Assembly: GCA_964592645.1 (NCBI GenBank)
Contig: CAZQFV010000019.1
Location: 1 to 64,000, forward strand
Source: CAZQFV01 sp964592645
GTDB lineage: Bacteria; Chloroflexota; Chloroflexia; DTKN01
DNA length: 64,000 nucleotides
Direction of reading: 5' to 3'
Position 1 is the first letter of the stretch. Each line of letters starts with the position of its first letter. Shown here in pieces: positions 42,097-50,580 of this stretch. Under the pieces are notes generated by a model. That model made no database searches. It was not told the DNA's origin and was given only the letters and a program-made list of their open reading frames with translations. Made by a program: the position numbers and the translations under genes.

Positions 42097-42726
42097 ATGC
42101 GCGGCTGGCTCTGGACGGTGCTGGTCATTGCGGTCGTGGGTCTGGCGCTCCTGGCCGGCGGGCTGTGGAGCGAGCGGGCGCAGAACGATCCTCGCCGTTG
42201 GGCCGAGGCGGAGATGATCCGGATGGAAACCCAACGCCAGCAAGCGGAGGCCGCTTACTTTTTGCCGCTCCGGGTGGCGCTCTACGCCGGCCTGGCGGGA
42301 GTCGGCGTCGGCGCGGCCGGCCTGCTGACCTGGGCCGGTTACCTCTATGCGCGCCGGCGGGCCCAGACGATCTACCCCGACCGGCACGGGGTGTTGCCGG
42401 CTGTGGTCCTGCGGCCGGGTGAGATGTTGGTGGACGCCGGCGCGCTGGCCGGCCCGCTGGTGGTGGGCGCGGCCGGCCCCGAGTACCGCCTGCCGCCGGC
42501 GGCGGTTCCCCAGCTCCAGGCCGGGGCCAACCAGGGCGCGGCGCTGACCCGCACGATGCGCGCCTGGGCCACGCACCCGGCAGGGCCGGGGACGCGGCCG
42601 GGAACTACCGGCGCGCCGTTCCTGGCCTTGCCGGCGGCGCATACATTCCCGCCGGTGGAGCAGCTTACCGGGGACGAGAACGAGATCCTGTGGCTCCTGG
42701 AGCGGGGGCGTGATCTGAAAACGTAG
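42097..42726 (+). CDS. Membrane protein with cytoplasmic or extracellular tail, unknown function
   Basis: A 209-residue protein with a TM helix at about 4-24 and another at about 55-83, then a soluble domain with GVLPAVVLRPGEMLVDAGAL and a flexible Pro/Thr linker to a C-terminal helix (LTGDENEILWLLERGRDLK). GAGGAGG precedes the ATG. The layout resembles small conjugation-associated membrane proteins. The gene is 14 bp after its predecessor and is followed by a GC-rich hairpin repeat. Confidence 0.6.
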   Translation: MRGWLWTVLVIAVVGLALLAGGLWSERAQNDPRRWAEAEMIRMETQRQQAEAAYFLPLRVALYAGLAGVGVGAAGLLTWAGYLYARRRAQTIYPDRHGVLPAVVLRPGEMLVDAGALAGPLVVGAAGPEYRLPPAAVPQLQAGANQGAALTRTMRAWATHPAGPGTRPGTTGAPFLALPAAHTFPPVEQLTGDENEILWLLERGRDLKT

Positions 42727-42735
42727 AAGTGTGCC

Positions 42736-42822
42736 GGCCCCTCCCCACCCCCGCCGCCTGCGGCGGCACCCCCTCCCCTCCCCACAAAGTGGGGAGGGGA
42801 GGGGGCAGGGGGAGAGGAGGGG
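42736..42822. repeat. GC-rich multi-hairpin repeat, copy B
   Basis: Same layout as copy A: ctccccacccccgc, inner hairpin around tgc, inner hairpin ctccccac-aaa-gtggggag, and closing gggggcagggggagag. It lies between the 209-residue membrane protein and the next gene. Confidence 0.8.
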
Positions 42823-42870
42823 CGAGGTTGCGGTCTACTGTTTGAGGGCAATGACTCCGCGGAGGCAACG

Positions 42871-43617
42871 ATGGTGTACGGCGAAGGACACCCCCAATCC
42901 AGCGACGGTCCCACCTGCCTGGTAGCGATCCTGGCGCCATTCCTGGTGCTCTGCGCCATTGTCGGCTATGCGACGCTCGACGGTGGCGGCATCACGCAGC
43001 GCGACGAGGAGACGGGCACCGTTCAAGTGCTAACCTGGCACGGGTGGGAGCCGGCAGGCGAGCCGGACCGGCAGTTATCCGCCCCGCCGGCTCCCGTTTA
43101 CGGCGCAGCCAACCCGACGACCGCGCCCCTGCCAACGCCGCGGCCCGCGCCAACGGTGATCCGGGCCGAGCCCACGGTCGCCGCCGCCCTCGCGCCGGCG
43201 GCCGGTGACGGGACCACGAGCCGGTATGCCGGATACCGTGTCGTGGAGCCGTCCCCGGCCGCGCCGGTGGCCCCGGCCGGTCTCTCGCCGTGGACGCTGC
43301 TGGGTTGGATCCTGGTGATCCTGGTGCCGGCGGCGCTGCTCGTCGGGGTCGGGCTGGCGGTGCACCGCTATCGGACCACGGCCAGGCGACGGCCGATCCC
43401 CGGGGAAGCCGGCCCAGTGGCACCTGCCGGGACGCTCCCTGTCCACGTGGTGGGGGATGCTGCGGCCGAACCAGACCAACAGGCCGTCGATCCCTCGGAG
43501 GCAAGCGCCCCGCCGGCCGCACCCGAGCGTACGTACATCGCCGACTTCCTGAGTGCCGAACGGGTCCTGGAAACGCTGGCGGTAGGAGGAACCCATGACG
43601 CTCCGGTTTGTGGATGA
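42871..43617 (+). CDS. Two-TM protein with Pro-rich extracytoplasmic segment, unknown function
   Basis: A 248-residue protein with a TM at about 16-37, a Pro/Thr-rich segment with LPTPRPAPTV, a second TM (about 141-163), and a cytoplasmic tail of about 80 residues. The tail ends ERTYIADFLSAERVLETLAV. It overlaps the FtsK-like gene by 23 bp. Its tail may contact that ATPase, which is inferred from overlap only. Confidence 0.6.
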   Translation: MVYGEGHPQSSDGPTCLVAILAPFLVLCAIVGYATLDGGGITQRDEETGTVQVLTWHGWEPAGEPDRQLSAPPAPVYGAANPTTAPLPTPRPAPTVIRAEPTVAAALAPAAGDGTTSRYAGYRVVEPSPAAPVAPAGLSPWTLLGWILVILVPAALLVGVGLAVHRYRTTARRRPIPGEAGPVAPAGTLPVHVVGDAAAEPDQQAVDPSEASAPPAAPERTYIADFLSAERVLETLAVGGTHDAPVCG

Positions 43618-44896
43618 GGACCTGGACCGGCTCACGGCCCTGGTCGTGACGACGCTGGCCAAGTGCGGCCAGGCCCGCCAGTGCCAGGATGGGCACGTCC
43701 AGACGGTGACCATCGGCCGGCGCGGCCTGACCCCCAGCGGGATGTTCCTGTTGAAGGTGGACACCGAGCGCCTGCCCCACGGCGTGTTTGTGGAGAACCT
43801 GGTCAGCCCGCGCATCGTACATCAGCTGGCCGCGGTTACCCACCACCCGGTGGACGTGCTCAATACCACCGGCGTCACCTATGTCATCCACCTGGGCGCG
43901 CCCCGCGGCCGGCCGGCCCTGCCCCGGGCAGCGCTGCTCCGGGATGTCCTGCCCCACCACCCCGGCACACCGCGGGCCTTCCCACTGGGCGTGGGGCCGG
44001 CCGGGCCGGTGTGGGGCGACCTCGCCGGCCACTACCTGGTGGGTGGGGAGACCGGTTCCGGCAAAACGACCTTTCTCCTGGCCACCTTGCTGGCCCTTAC
44101 GGCGACCACCTCGCCAGCGGAGCTGCAATTGGTCATCGTGGACCCCAAGGCGGTGGATTTTGCTGCCCTGGCCGGCGCGCCGCACCTGGCCCGGCCGATC
44201 GCGACCGAGGTGCCTGCGGCGGCGGAAGCGGTGGCCTGGCTGGTCGAACGGCTGGAGGAACGCCGGCGGCTCTTTCTCCAGGCCCTGGCCCGCGACCTGG
44301 ACGGCTACAATCGCCGGGCCGCGGAGAAACTGCCCTATCTGCTGGCCGTTGTGGACGAGGTGACCGACCTGGCGCTGCAGGCGGGAGTCAAGAGCCGGTT
44401 CTACCGGGACCTGGTCCGCCTGAGCAGCATCGGCCGCTCCTTTGGCCTCCGGCTGATCCTGGCCACGAAGAACCCCAAGGCCGAAGTCCTGGACACGCTG
44501 ATCAAGGGCAACCTGGCCGCGCGGATCGCCTTCCGGGTGACCACGCCGGAGCACAGCCGGGTGATCCTGGGGCAAAGTGGCGCGGAGAAGCTGCCGCGGA
44601 TCCCCGGCCGGCTGCTGGCCCGCCTGGGCGACGGCCGGCTGCGCGAGCTGCAGGGGTACGGGGTGACCGAGGAGGAACTGGCAGCCCTGGGGCGGCGGGC
44701 CGATCCCCTGGCCCTGCTGGATGGGGAGACAAAAGCCATGCGGCAGCACGCCCTGGAACACCTGGGGGGCCGCTTTCCACAGGACGAGCTGATGGCGGCC
44801 GGCTGGACCCGCCCGCAGTACCGTCAAGCCGTGGTCAAGCTGCGGCAGGCCGGCCTGCTGGAAGGTGGTCCCGGAGTGGCCTTGACAGTGCATTGA
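43595..44896 (+). CDS. FtsK/SpoIIIE-type DNA translocase ATPase (Tra-like)
   Basis: A 433-residue P-loop ATPase. Walker A is GGETGSGKTT (about 151-160), Walker B is LLAVVDEVTDL (about 248-258), and ILATKNPKAEVLDTLIKGNL with RIAFRVTT follows, as in FtsK/SpoIIIE. The C-terminal region has a winged-helix gamma-like part (GRFPQDELMAAGWTRPQYRQ). Actinomycete conjugative elements move double-stranded DNA with a single FtsK-like protein (TraB or TraSA), so this is a candidate transfer protein. No N-terminal TM helix is present; the preceding membrane proteins may supply anchoring. Confidence 0.85.
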   Translation: MTLRFVDEDLDRLTALVVTTLAKCGQARQCQDGHVQTVTIGRRGLTPSGMFLLKVDTERLPHGVFVENLVSPRIVHQLAAVTHHPVDVLNTTGVTYVIHLGAPRGRPALPRAALLRDVLPHHPGTPRAFPLGVGPAGPVWGDLAGHYLVGGETGSGKTTFLLATLLALTATTSPAELQLVIVDPKAVDFAALAGAPHLARPIATEVPAAAEAVAWLVERLEERRRLFLQALARDLDGYNRRAAEKLPYLLAVVDEVTDLALQAGVKSRFYRDLVRLSSIGRSFGLRLILATKNPKAEVLDTLIKGNLAARIAFRVTTPEHSRVILGQSGAEKLPRIPGRLLARLGDGRLRELQGYGVTEEELAALGRRADPLALLDGETKAMRQHALEHLGGRFPQDELMAAGWTRPQYRQAVVKLRQAGLLEGGPGVALTVH

Positions 44897-44938
44897 CGGC
44901 ATTTTTTTCTTGTTTGACGGGCTTGACGCTTTGACGGG
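44882..44938. repeat. Cluster of five TTGAC motifs
   Basis: TTGAC occurs at about 44882, 44892, 44913, 44922 and 44931 within 57 bp, twice as tttgacggg. It lies at the end of the FtsK-like gene and just after it. The same half-site appears in the repeats inside the rep-like gene. Confidence 0.55.
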
Positions 44939-45013
44939 TTGGCGGGGCGGGCCCTACCCAACGCCGCCTCGACGCAAGAACCAAGGTCAGGTACCTGGAC
45001 AAAGGACATTGGC

Positions 45014-45841
45014 ATGGACAACACGAATCAGCAACCAGCGCCCGCGCTGCGCTCCTACTGGACGCCGGTCACCGTCCTGACGACGGCGTTCCTGCTGTTC
45101 ACCCTCGCGCTCTCGGGGCTGCGCGTCCGCGAGGCGGTGGCTCTCCGCGATCCCGGCAGCCCCCTCCTGGCAGTGGCCGTGGCCCTCGGCATCGAGGGCG
45201 CGGCCGGTCTGGCGGCCTACCGCGTCCTACAACTGCGCCGGCGAGAGCAGCCGCTGCCCCGCTACCTGGTCGGCGGGCTGCTCTTTTTCGTGCTCCTGTC
45301 CGCAGCGGCCCACCTGGACCACGCTCTGCGCTATGCCCATCCGGCTTTTACGAACCCGGCCTGGTTGGCATTTCTCTGGGAGGTCGTCCTGAACCTGCTC
45401 CTGGCTCTGGCCTACCCTTCCGGCCTGCTGTTGGTGGGCGAGGTGCTGCCCGAACATCTCCGTACAATCGATGCGGAGAACGCGACTCGACGCCAAAGGC
45501 ACGAAGAAGAAAAGGCTGCCGCGCAGGAGCGCGAGCGTGCATTGTGGAGTGCGCAGCGAACTACCGCCGCCCCACCGGCTGAAGCATCTCCACAACTGGC
45601 TGCTACGCCGGAGCCGCCGTCTGACGAGCGCGTGCGGGGTTGGTTGGAAATCTGGGACCGCGCCGGTGCGCAAGCCTTTGACCTCGAGCTGGTGCAGCAA
45701 GTATTTCCGGCCACGGCCCATCCCTACCTGACAGACGCCGTGCGGCAGGGCCTGCTCCGCCAAGATGGTCGCGGCCGCTACGAGTTCACCGTCCCAGCCA
45801 GGTCCGGAATCGCGCCATTCTTGGCCCCGCCGCGGGGCTAA
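45014..45841 (+). CDS. Membrane protein with C-terminal helix-turn-helix-like region
   Basis: A 275-residue protein. Four TM helices lie in about 17-145, followed by a charged coiled-coil-like stretch (ENATRRQRHEEEKAAAQERE). The end (VRGWLEIWDRAGAQ to FTVP) has a small winged-helix-like pattern: LVQQVFPATAHPYLTDAVRQ followed by GLLRQDGRGRYEF. The ATG at 45014 has AAAGGA seven bases upstream. A start at 44939 would overlap the TTGAC cluster and is not favoured. Function unknown; it precedes the replication-relaxation-like gene by 14 bp. Confidence 0.6.
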   Translation: MDNTNQQPAPALRSYWTPVTVLTTAFLLFTLALSGLRVREAVALRDPGSPLLAVAVALGIEGAAGLAAYRVLQLRRREQPLPRYLVGGLLFFVLLSAAAHLDHALRYAHPAFTNPAWLAFLWEVVLNLLLALAYPSGLLLVGEVLPEHLRTIDAENATRRQRHEEEKAAAQERERALWSAQRTTAAPPAEASPQLAATPEPPSDERVRGWLEIWDRAGAQAFDLELVQQVFPATAHPYLTDAVRQGLLRQDGRGRYEFTVPARSGIAPFLAPPRG

Positions 45842-45855
45842 ACCCAGGAGGTTCG

Positions 45856-46722
45856 ATGGACGAGCGAAAGGAACGCCTGAGCGAGAAAGCGGCCCGCAAG
45901 AGCCCACTGTTGATCAACGCGAAGCGGAATGAGGTCCTGCTGGCCCTGCACTCGGTCCGCTTTGCCCTGACCCGGCACCTGGTCGCGCTGCTGGACCAGC
46001 AGCCGTCCAACGCCAGCCGGCTGCTGGGGCGGCTCTACCATCACCGCTACGTCGACCGGATGCCCCAACTGGTACGCCACGGGCCGGGGGCGCCGGCGCT
46101 GGTCTATACCCTGGATGTTCTGGGCCAGGAGTACATCGCTGAATTGCACGGCGCGGCACCAGAGGAGCGCCCGCGAGCCGGCCAGCCCGTTTCGACCTAC
46201 TTCCTCGAGCACTACCTGGCCATCGCCGACGTCTACGTGGCCTTGCGGCTTGCGTCCGGCGCTGCCGGGTTCCAGCTGACCTGGTACAACGAGGTGGAGG
46301 CCGTCTGCCCGTACACTCAGGGGAGCGGAGAACGGCGGCTTTCGCCGGACGCTCTTTTCTGGTTGGCGGGGCCTCATTTCCTCACGACACTCGTCTTCCT
46401 GGAAGTAGACCGGTCCACCGAGTCGCTGCAGCGCTGGCAGGGCAAGCTGCAGGACTATGCGGGTTACTTTCTCTCGCCGGCAGGGTTTCCACGCCAATTT
46501 CGCGAGCGGCCGGCGCGGGTGCTGGTGTTGGTGACCGCACGCAGCGAAGGGCGGGCCCGATCACTGCTTCACCACACCGCCCAGGCGTGGCAGGGGCAAT
46601 GGGAGCATCAGCCCTTCCGCTTGGGCGTGGCAGTGCACGACCCCGAGCAGCTCTCGCCCCAGAGGATACTGGCGCTGCCCTGGACGGGACTAGACCGGCG
46701 GCCGTTTCAACTGGTTGAATAG
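45856..46722 (+). CDS. Replication-relaxation family-like protein
   Basis: A 288-residue protein with an N-terminal winged-helix region (LHSVRFALTRHLVALL, NASRLLGRLYHHRYVDRM) and then YTLDVLGQEYIAEL. The second half has PDALFWL and FLEVDRSTESLQRWQGKLQDY, with an RVLVLVTARSEGRARSL strand-helix unit. This order matches the replication-relaxation family (PF13814 type) found on conjugative plasmids and integrative elements, as I recall it. The Glu/Asp plus Lys spacing in VFLEVDR...GKLQDY resembles a PD-(D/E)XK core. AGGAGG precedes the ATG. Confidence 0.65.
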   Translation: MDERKERLSEKAARKSPLLINAKRNEVLLALHSVRFALTRHLVALLDQQPSNASRLLGRLYHHRYVDRMPQLVRHGPGAPALVYTLDVLGQEYIAELHGAAPEERPRAGQPVSTYFLEHYLAIADVYVALRLASGAAGFQLTWYNEVEAVCPYTQGSGERRLSPDALFWLAGPHFLTTLVFLEVDRSTESLQRWQGKLQDYAGYFLSPAGFPRQFRERPARVLVLVTARSEGRARSLLHHTAQAWQGQWEHQPFRLGVAVHDPEQLSPQRILALPWTGLDRRPFQLVE

Positions 46723-46866
46723 GGGGAGGAAGAACCGGGAACGAACCCGGAAACAAATTCCATCCTGCTATGCGAATTGGTTATCAGTCGGCCCAGGGCC
46801 GTTGTAGGCGCTACGCCGGGTTCTCTTTCTTTTTGCGCACGATTTTCCCCTCGTTTGAACAAAGCC

Positions 46867-46973
46867 CCACCCACCCGCCACACGGGAGTGGTTAGTCGGC
46901 CCGCTACCGCGGCCCGACTAACCACTCCCTCGACCAGCACACCAGGTGTGTGTGGTCGGTGGCGGGTGGGTGG
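46867..46973. repeat. Nested inverted repeats at the element right end
   Basis: The outer arms ccacccacccgccac (46867-46881) and its complement (46959-46973) enclose a 16-bp hairpin, gggagtggttagtcgg with its complement (46884-46899 and 46914-46929). A third hairpin with cgacca/tggtcg and cacacc/ggtgtg follows (46931-46958). All arms are perfect. Confidence 0.85.
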
Positions 46974-47270
46974 AAAATAGGTTTCTGGGAAAAGGTGAGA
47001 GTTCTATAGGGTAGGAGGAGAGCGGAGGTAGGGTCGGAGGATGTTGGTAGATGGAGAAACTGTGAGAGAAGTAGGAAAGTGAGACATAGTAGAGTGGGTG
47101 CGAGTAGAGGATAAAGAGTGATCAAGGGAGGTCTGGGATAGAGAGAGTAGTGAGAATATGGTAGGATGTGGGAGAAGGCAAGGTCCGTCCGAGGTAAGGG
47201 CAGGCCCGGGGAAGGCAGTAGGGAAAAGGCAAGGCAGTTGGGTGTGATTGAGAGATGATTGGGAATGGCG
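46974..47270 (+). other. Purine-rich tract of about 300 bp
   Basis: The + strand is dominated by A and G (for example gggtaggaggagagcggagg) with few C, unlike anything else in this window. Such tracts can form triplex or other unusual DNA and are found at replication or transfer origins. No reading frame is supported. Confidence 0.55.
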
Positions 47271-47393
47271 ATACTGTCACGGCTCAACAGGCAAGCGGAG
47301 TTCAGGTGGCCCAGGGGTATGGCGGCAGCCTGGATCAAAGTGGGCGAGTCTGGCAGCCGGCATGGCGCGGTAAAGCAGTGCTGGTGTCCTGAT

Positions 47394-47422
47394 TCGACAG
47401 GGGCAGGCCGTCGTGCTATACT
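47394..47422 (+). promoter_or_regulatory. Promoter for the small 52-residue protein
   Basis: TCGACA (47394-47399) and TATACT (47417-47422), spacer 17 bp, 45 bp before the ATG. Confidence 0.6.
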
Positions 47423-47467
47423 GCCAGGTAGACCGAAAGCCTGGGTGCCTGATCGAGGATGATTGCT

Positions 47468-47626
47468 ATGCCAATCCATGTCGTCATTCGCGCGGCGTAT
47501 CCGAAGCAGGGTCATTATGATTGGGCGCAGTCGCTGGCCGTGTTCCAGCCGGTGGGCTTTGTCGAGGTCGCCTTCTACCGGTCGGAGTTGTTCCTCGACC
47601 AGGTGCGGCTGGAAGACGCGGATTGA
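47468..47626 (+). CDS. Small protein of 52 residues, unknown function
   Basis: MPIHVVIRAAYPKQ to VRLEDAD, with aromatic residues near the middle (AVFQPVGFVEVAFYRSEL). A promoter 45 bp upstream and GAGG at nine bases before this ATG support expression. The in-frame ATG at 47459 would abut GAGG directly. It could be an independent small protein or a trimmed copy of a larger gene. It converges on the FG-GAP-like lipoprotein gene 17 bp away. Confidence 0.5.
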   Translation: MPIHVVIRAAYPKQGHYDWAQSLAVFQPVGFVEVAFYRSELFLDQVRLEDAD

Positions 47627-47643
47627 GCAGGGCACACCCCTTT

Positions 47644-49377
47644 TCAGCGATCGGCGATGAATACCAGGTTGGCCCAGGTCGTCGGGTTGTCCCACTGATA
47701 TGGGGAGAGCTCCGCGGGGTCAACTTGGGCGGCGAAACCGATCACTTTGCCGGCCCGCGGATGATATTCTCGTATTCCATGCGGATCGAGGTCACCACTT
47801 GTCCAACCAGTCCCGGCGACCAGTTCCTCGCCGCAAAGCCCCAGTGCTTGCAGGGGAATCGCTATCTCCACAATACAGCCGGCCCCGTACGGGCCAAGCG
47901 CGGCCGCGATTCTATACTTGCCGTCTAGATCCTTCGCGGCTGCTCCTTGCACGGTGGCCGTGACGAGGCATTGGTCATGACCGGTCAGCGCCACGTTCCA
48001 GACAAAATCATCCTCATTCAGCGCCGCAGTATCCTGGTCCCCGGCCAAGTCGGTATCCAGGGCAAAAGAGAACGTCCCCGGAATGTGCGACCGGATGATG
48101 TAAAGGTACTGCTGATCCCAGGCTACGTTGAATTTGAGATAGGAAACGTCTTCGTCGTTGGGCCGCACGATCAGGCTCTCGCGGTATTCGATCTGCCACC
48201 AGTCGGTGGGGTCGCCGTCTACCGTCAGGGGTAGGGAAAGGCGGGGCGCCAGGTGCAGCGGCAGGCGCAGGCGGAGCGCGGCGGCGCGCCCCTCGGCCAC
48301 GAAATACGCGGGCACGTACGAGTTTCCATCCCAGCGAAAAGCTACGGCTCCGGGCATGTGGAGTTCATAGTACCGCTGCGGCCACAGGTCCGAAGTTCCG
48401 AGCCATTCAGCGTGCCGGAGCAGCAGCTCCGACCAGCCCGCGCCGTCAATGTCTCTGAATTCGAGCGCCTCCCAGGTGGCCGAACCGTAGAGGGCCCCTC
48501 GATCGGCGCTGCTGTACGTCGGTCTTTGCCATATTGACTGGAAGGCCGAACCGTCCCAGCGGTACAACGTCGTGACCTGGGTGCTGTAGAGCGCATTGCA
48601 GGCACAGGCGAGATAACGGCTATAAAGTATCGCCACCTCGCCTGCCGCCAGAACGACCGGCTCGACCGCCATATTCAAGGCGCCAATATCAAAACCCACG
48701 TCTTCGAGGACGGAGTACCACAGCAGTTTGTCGTCGCCATCGAAAAGCGCCAGCCCGAAGTGGCCGGAGATATAGCGGATGTAGAAGTCGTCGTGGGGCG
48801 GGTCGACGACATATCGGAGCAGATATCCCCACAAGAACTCTTCCCGGCCATCGCCATCCACGTCAATCGGCAGGAAGGCCTGGGTCTGCGCCTCCACCCT
48901 GGGGGCAGAGCCTTCTGGCTGAAAAAGTAGCTGGATTTCGGGTACGTTCTCCAACGCGGTGGCGAAGGCCGCAGTGCGATCGGGGGGCAGTTGGATCGTC
49001 GGGACCGGCGTCAGGCCGATCGGCGGTGCTCCCGGAAGGGGGCCCGCCGTGGCCCCGCTGGGTGTTGCCGTCGCCGGAATGACGACTGGCCAGGTCGCGA
49101 CGGGAGTGGTCGGCCCAGGCGAGGGAATCACCTTGGGTTCGCGGGGCGCGCCAAGGGTAGGCGTCGCCGGCGGCCCCACGTAAGCCTGGAGCGCAGGAGT
49201 TGCGGGAGGACCTGGATAGGCCGGGGAAGGGGTCAGCACAGCAGAAGAAAACCCTGGTGTTGCGGTGATCGGCCCCGGCGTGATTTTGCCGGCAGGTGTA
49301 GTGACACAACCGCCCAGCAGGATGTTGATCAGTCCGGCCACAAGCACCAGACCTGCGATGACCCTCTTGTGCAGCAC
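47644..49377 (-). CDS. Secreted lipoprotein with FG-GAP-like and CBM9-like regions
   Basis: A 577-residue lipoprotein (lipobox LLGGC, Cys24) with a long Thr/Pro linker to about residue 130. Then IDVDGDGREEFLWGYLL and a second FRDIDGAGWSELLLRHAEW look like calcium-binding FG-GAP/VCBS-type loops. From about residue 395 the segment LTVDGDPTDWWQIEYRESL with FNVAWDQQYLYIIRSHIPG resembles family 9-type carbohydrate-binding domains. Function is likely surface binding of polysaccharide. The start is GTG at 49377, with AGGAGGAGG upstream. It belongs to the leftward secreted-protein block. Confidence 0.7.
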   Translation of the reverse strand: MLHKRVIAGLVLVAGLINILLGGCVTTPAGKITPGPITATPGFSSAVLTPSPAYPGPPATPALQAYVGPPATPTLGAPREPKVIPSPGPTTPVATWPVVIPATATPSGATAGPLPGAPPIGLTPVPTIQLPPDRTAAFATALENVPEIQLLFQPEGSAPRVEAQTQAFLPIDVDGDGREEFLWGYLLRYVVDPPHDDFYIRYISGHFGLALFDGDDKLLWYSVLEDVGFDIGALNMAVEPVVLAAGEVAILYSRYLACACNALYSTQVTTLYRWDGSAFQSIWQRPTYSSADRGALYGSATWEALEFRDIDGAGWSELLLRHAEWLGTSDLWPQRYYELHMPGAVAFRWDGNSYVPAYFVAEGRAAALRLRLPLHLAPRLSLPLTVDGDPTDWWQIEYRESLIVRPNDEDVSYLKFNVAWDQQYLYIIRSHIPGTFSFALDTDLAGDQDTAALNEDDFVWNVALTGHDQCLVTATVQGAAAKDLDGKYRIAAALGPYGAGCIVEIAIPLQALGLCGEELVAGTGWTSGDLDPHGIREYHPRAGKVIGFAAQVDPAELSPYQWDNPTTWANLVFIADR

Positions 49378-49551
49378 TGGGCCTCCTCCTGAATACGGCG
49401 GCTAGGCACTTGCATTTCCGTGTAGGTTTGTTCTGGTGTTGATGGCATGGCCACAGTATGAAGGGATGGCCGCATGACGGCAGGGTTGCAGCGCCCCCTC
49501 CTCGCTGCTGGCCGTTAGAAACTATGGACCGGCGTAGCCCGAAAACTGACA

Positions 49552-49571
49552 GGGGGCGGCCGGCCGCCCCC
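49552..49571 (-). terminator. Palindromic terminator after the subtilase
   Basis: gggggcggcc followed directly by its complement is a perfect 20-bp palindrome, 37 bp beyond the subtilase stop. On the minus strand a short TTTT occurs a few bases later. Confidence 0.5.
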
Positions 49572-49608
49572 TTGTATCATCGCTGAGCTACTCGATCGGG
49601 TGTTGGCG

Positions 49609-50580
49609 CTACTGCATCACTCTCTCGACAAGCAGGCGGTATGGCACCTCGCCACTCCAGGCACCAGCGTACCCAACCAGCTGCACATAGTATACCCCGG
49701 CCGGCACGCGCACAACCACTTCCTCGGGCAGAGTGCGGCCCCACGTCGAGGCCCATAGGAACTGGCCGCTGCCATCGAAAAGGTATACGTCAAAGTCGGC
49801 CGGCAGGTCGTACAGCGTCGCCCTGACACGAATGGTTGCCGTTAGCTCAAAACGATACCAGTCCACGTCCCCGGTGGGAGCGATGTATCCGTCTATCGGC
49901 TCGCCCAGAGGTGCGGTGTGAGTTACCTCCTCCATCCGATCAGGGGCTTCGTCAGGTGGAAGGGCCACCAGCGGCGCAACGGGCCCACCCAGACCGGAAG
50001 GCTCGACCACCTTCGTATAGGTGTCGTAATCATAAGGCCAGAGTTCCCAGGTGGTCCCTTGACGTGCCCGACTTCGAAAACAATAGATGTGCCCCCATTG
50101 ACCGGTGTACGACGCCGAGGTGTAGGGGACGTTGCTTTTCCACGGCAACCACAGGCCATAGAGACCGTCGCGCACCTGGACATCGTAGCCCTGCACACCT
50201 TGCGAGCCGCTCCAGGAAACCAGAAAGGTGCGGCTGCCGATGTAGGGAGGGAGATCACCCACTCGCGACCCGGGCACGACGGACGTGTGCGCGTCGCTTT
50301 GAATCGGCCATCCTCCTCCAACGCTAATCGGAGGACAGCGTTCGGCATTCCCGACCCGATCCACCCCGCGTGAGCAGAAGTGGTAGGTATGGCCAGGAGC
50401 ACCGGAGAAAGTAGCCTGGGTAGCCGTGATGTGAGCGAGCCAGTGTGCCCAACCGGCAGCCGACTCGTCGCGGTAGTAGATGTCGTAGTAATCCAGACCA
50501 GAGAGAGCATCGGCGCCCTGCCAGGAGACAGCAAAAGTGGTCTGCGAGGTGTAGAGGGGCAATGTCGACCGTAGTGGCAG
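49609..50580 (-). CDS. C-terminal part of the subtilase (Ig-like repeats and pre-peptidase domain), frameshifted
   Basis: This frame continues the protein encoded upstream in another frame. It starts near 50580, just after a run of five G. About 320 residues remain: two repeats with FAVSWQG and FLVSWSGSQGVQGYDVQVRDG, like those in the preceding frame, and a C-terminal pre-peptidase domain (DGYIAPTGDVDWYRFEL, DFDVYLFDGSG, VPAGVYYVQLVGY). Joined to the upstream piece it gives a full secreted protease. The shift may be a sequencing error or real decay. Confidence 0.7.
   Translation of the reverse strand: MPLRSTLPLYTSQTTFAVSWQGADALSGLDYYDIYYRDESAAGWAHWLAHITATQATFSGAPGHTYHFCSRGVDRVGNAERCPPISVGGGWPIQSDAHTSVVPGSRVGDLPPYIGSRTFLVSWSGSQGVQGYDVQVRDGLYGLWLPWKSNVPYTSASYTGQWGHIYCFRSRARQGTTWELWPYDYDTYTKVVEPSGLGGPVAPLVALPPDEAPDRMEEVTHTAPLGEPIDGYIAPTGDVDWYRFELTATIRVRATLYDLPADFDVYLFDGSGQFLWASTWGRTLPEEVVVRVPAGVYYVQLVGYAGAWSGEVPYRLLVERVMQ

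Larger units (their letters stand above)
38304..47000. mobile_element. Putative integrated plasmid-like or conjugative element
   Basis: Consecutive rightward genes for a replication-initiator-like protein, ParA, a ParB-position protein, three small membrane proteins, an FtsK/Tra-type ATPase, a membrane protein and a replication-relaxation-like protein are interleaved with iteron-like clusters. The gene content is that of a plasmid or an actinomycete-style integrative conjugative element. No integrase, relaxase or attachment repeat was found, so the borders given are approximate. Confidence 0.55.
46723..47467. other. Gene-free right border: nested inverted repeats, purine tract, promoter
   Basis: No supported gene lies in this 745-bp stretch. 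It contains the inverted repeat at 46867-46973, a purine-rich strand from about 46974 to 47270, and a promoter at 47394-47422 serving the small gene downstream. Base composition differs sharply from both flanks. Confidence 0.6.
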
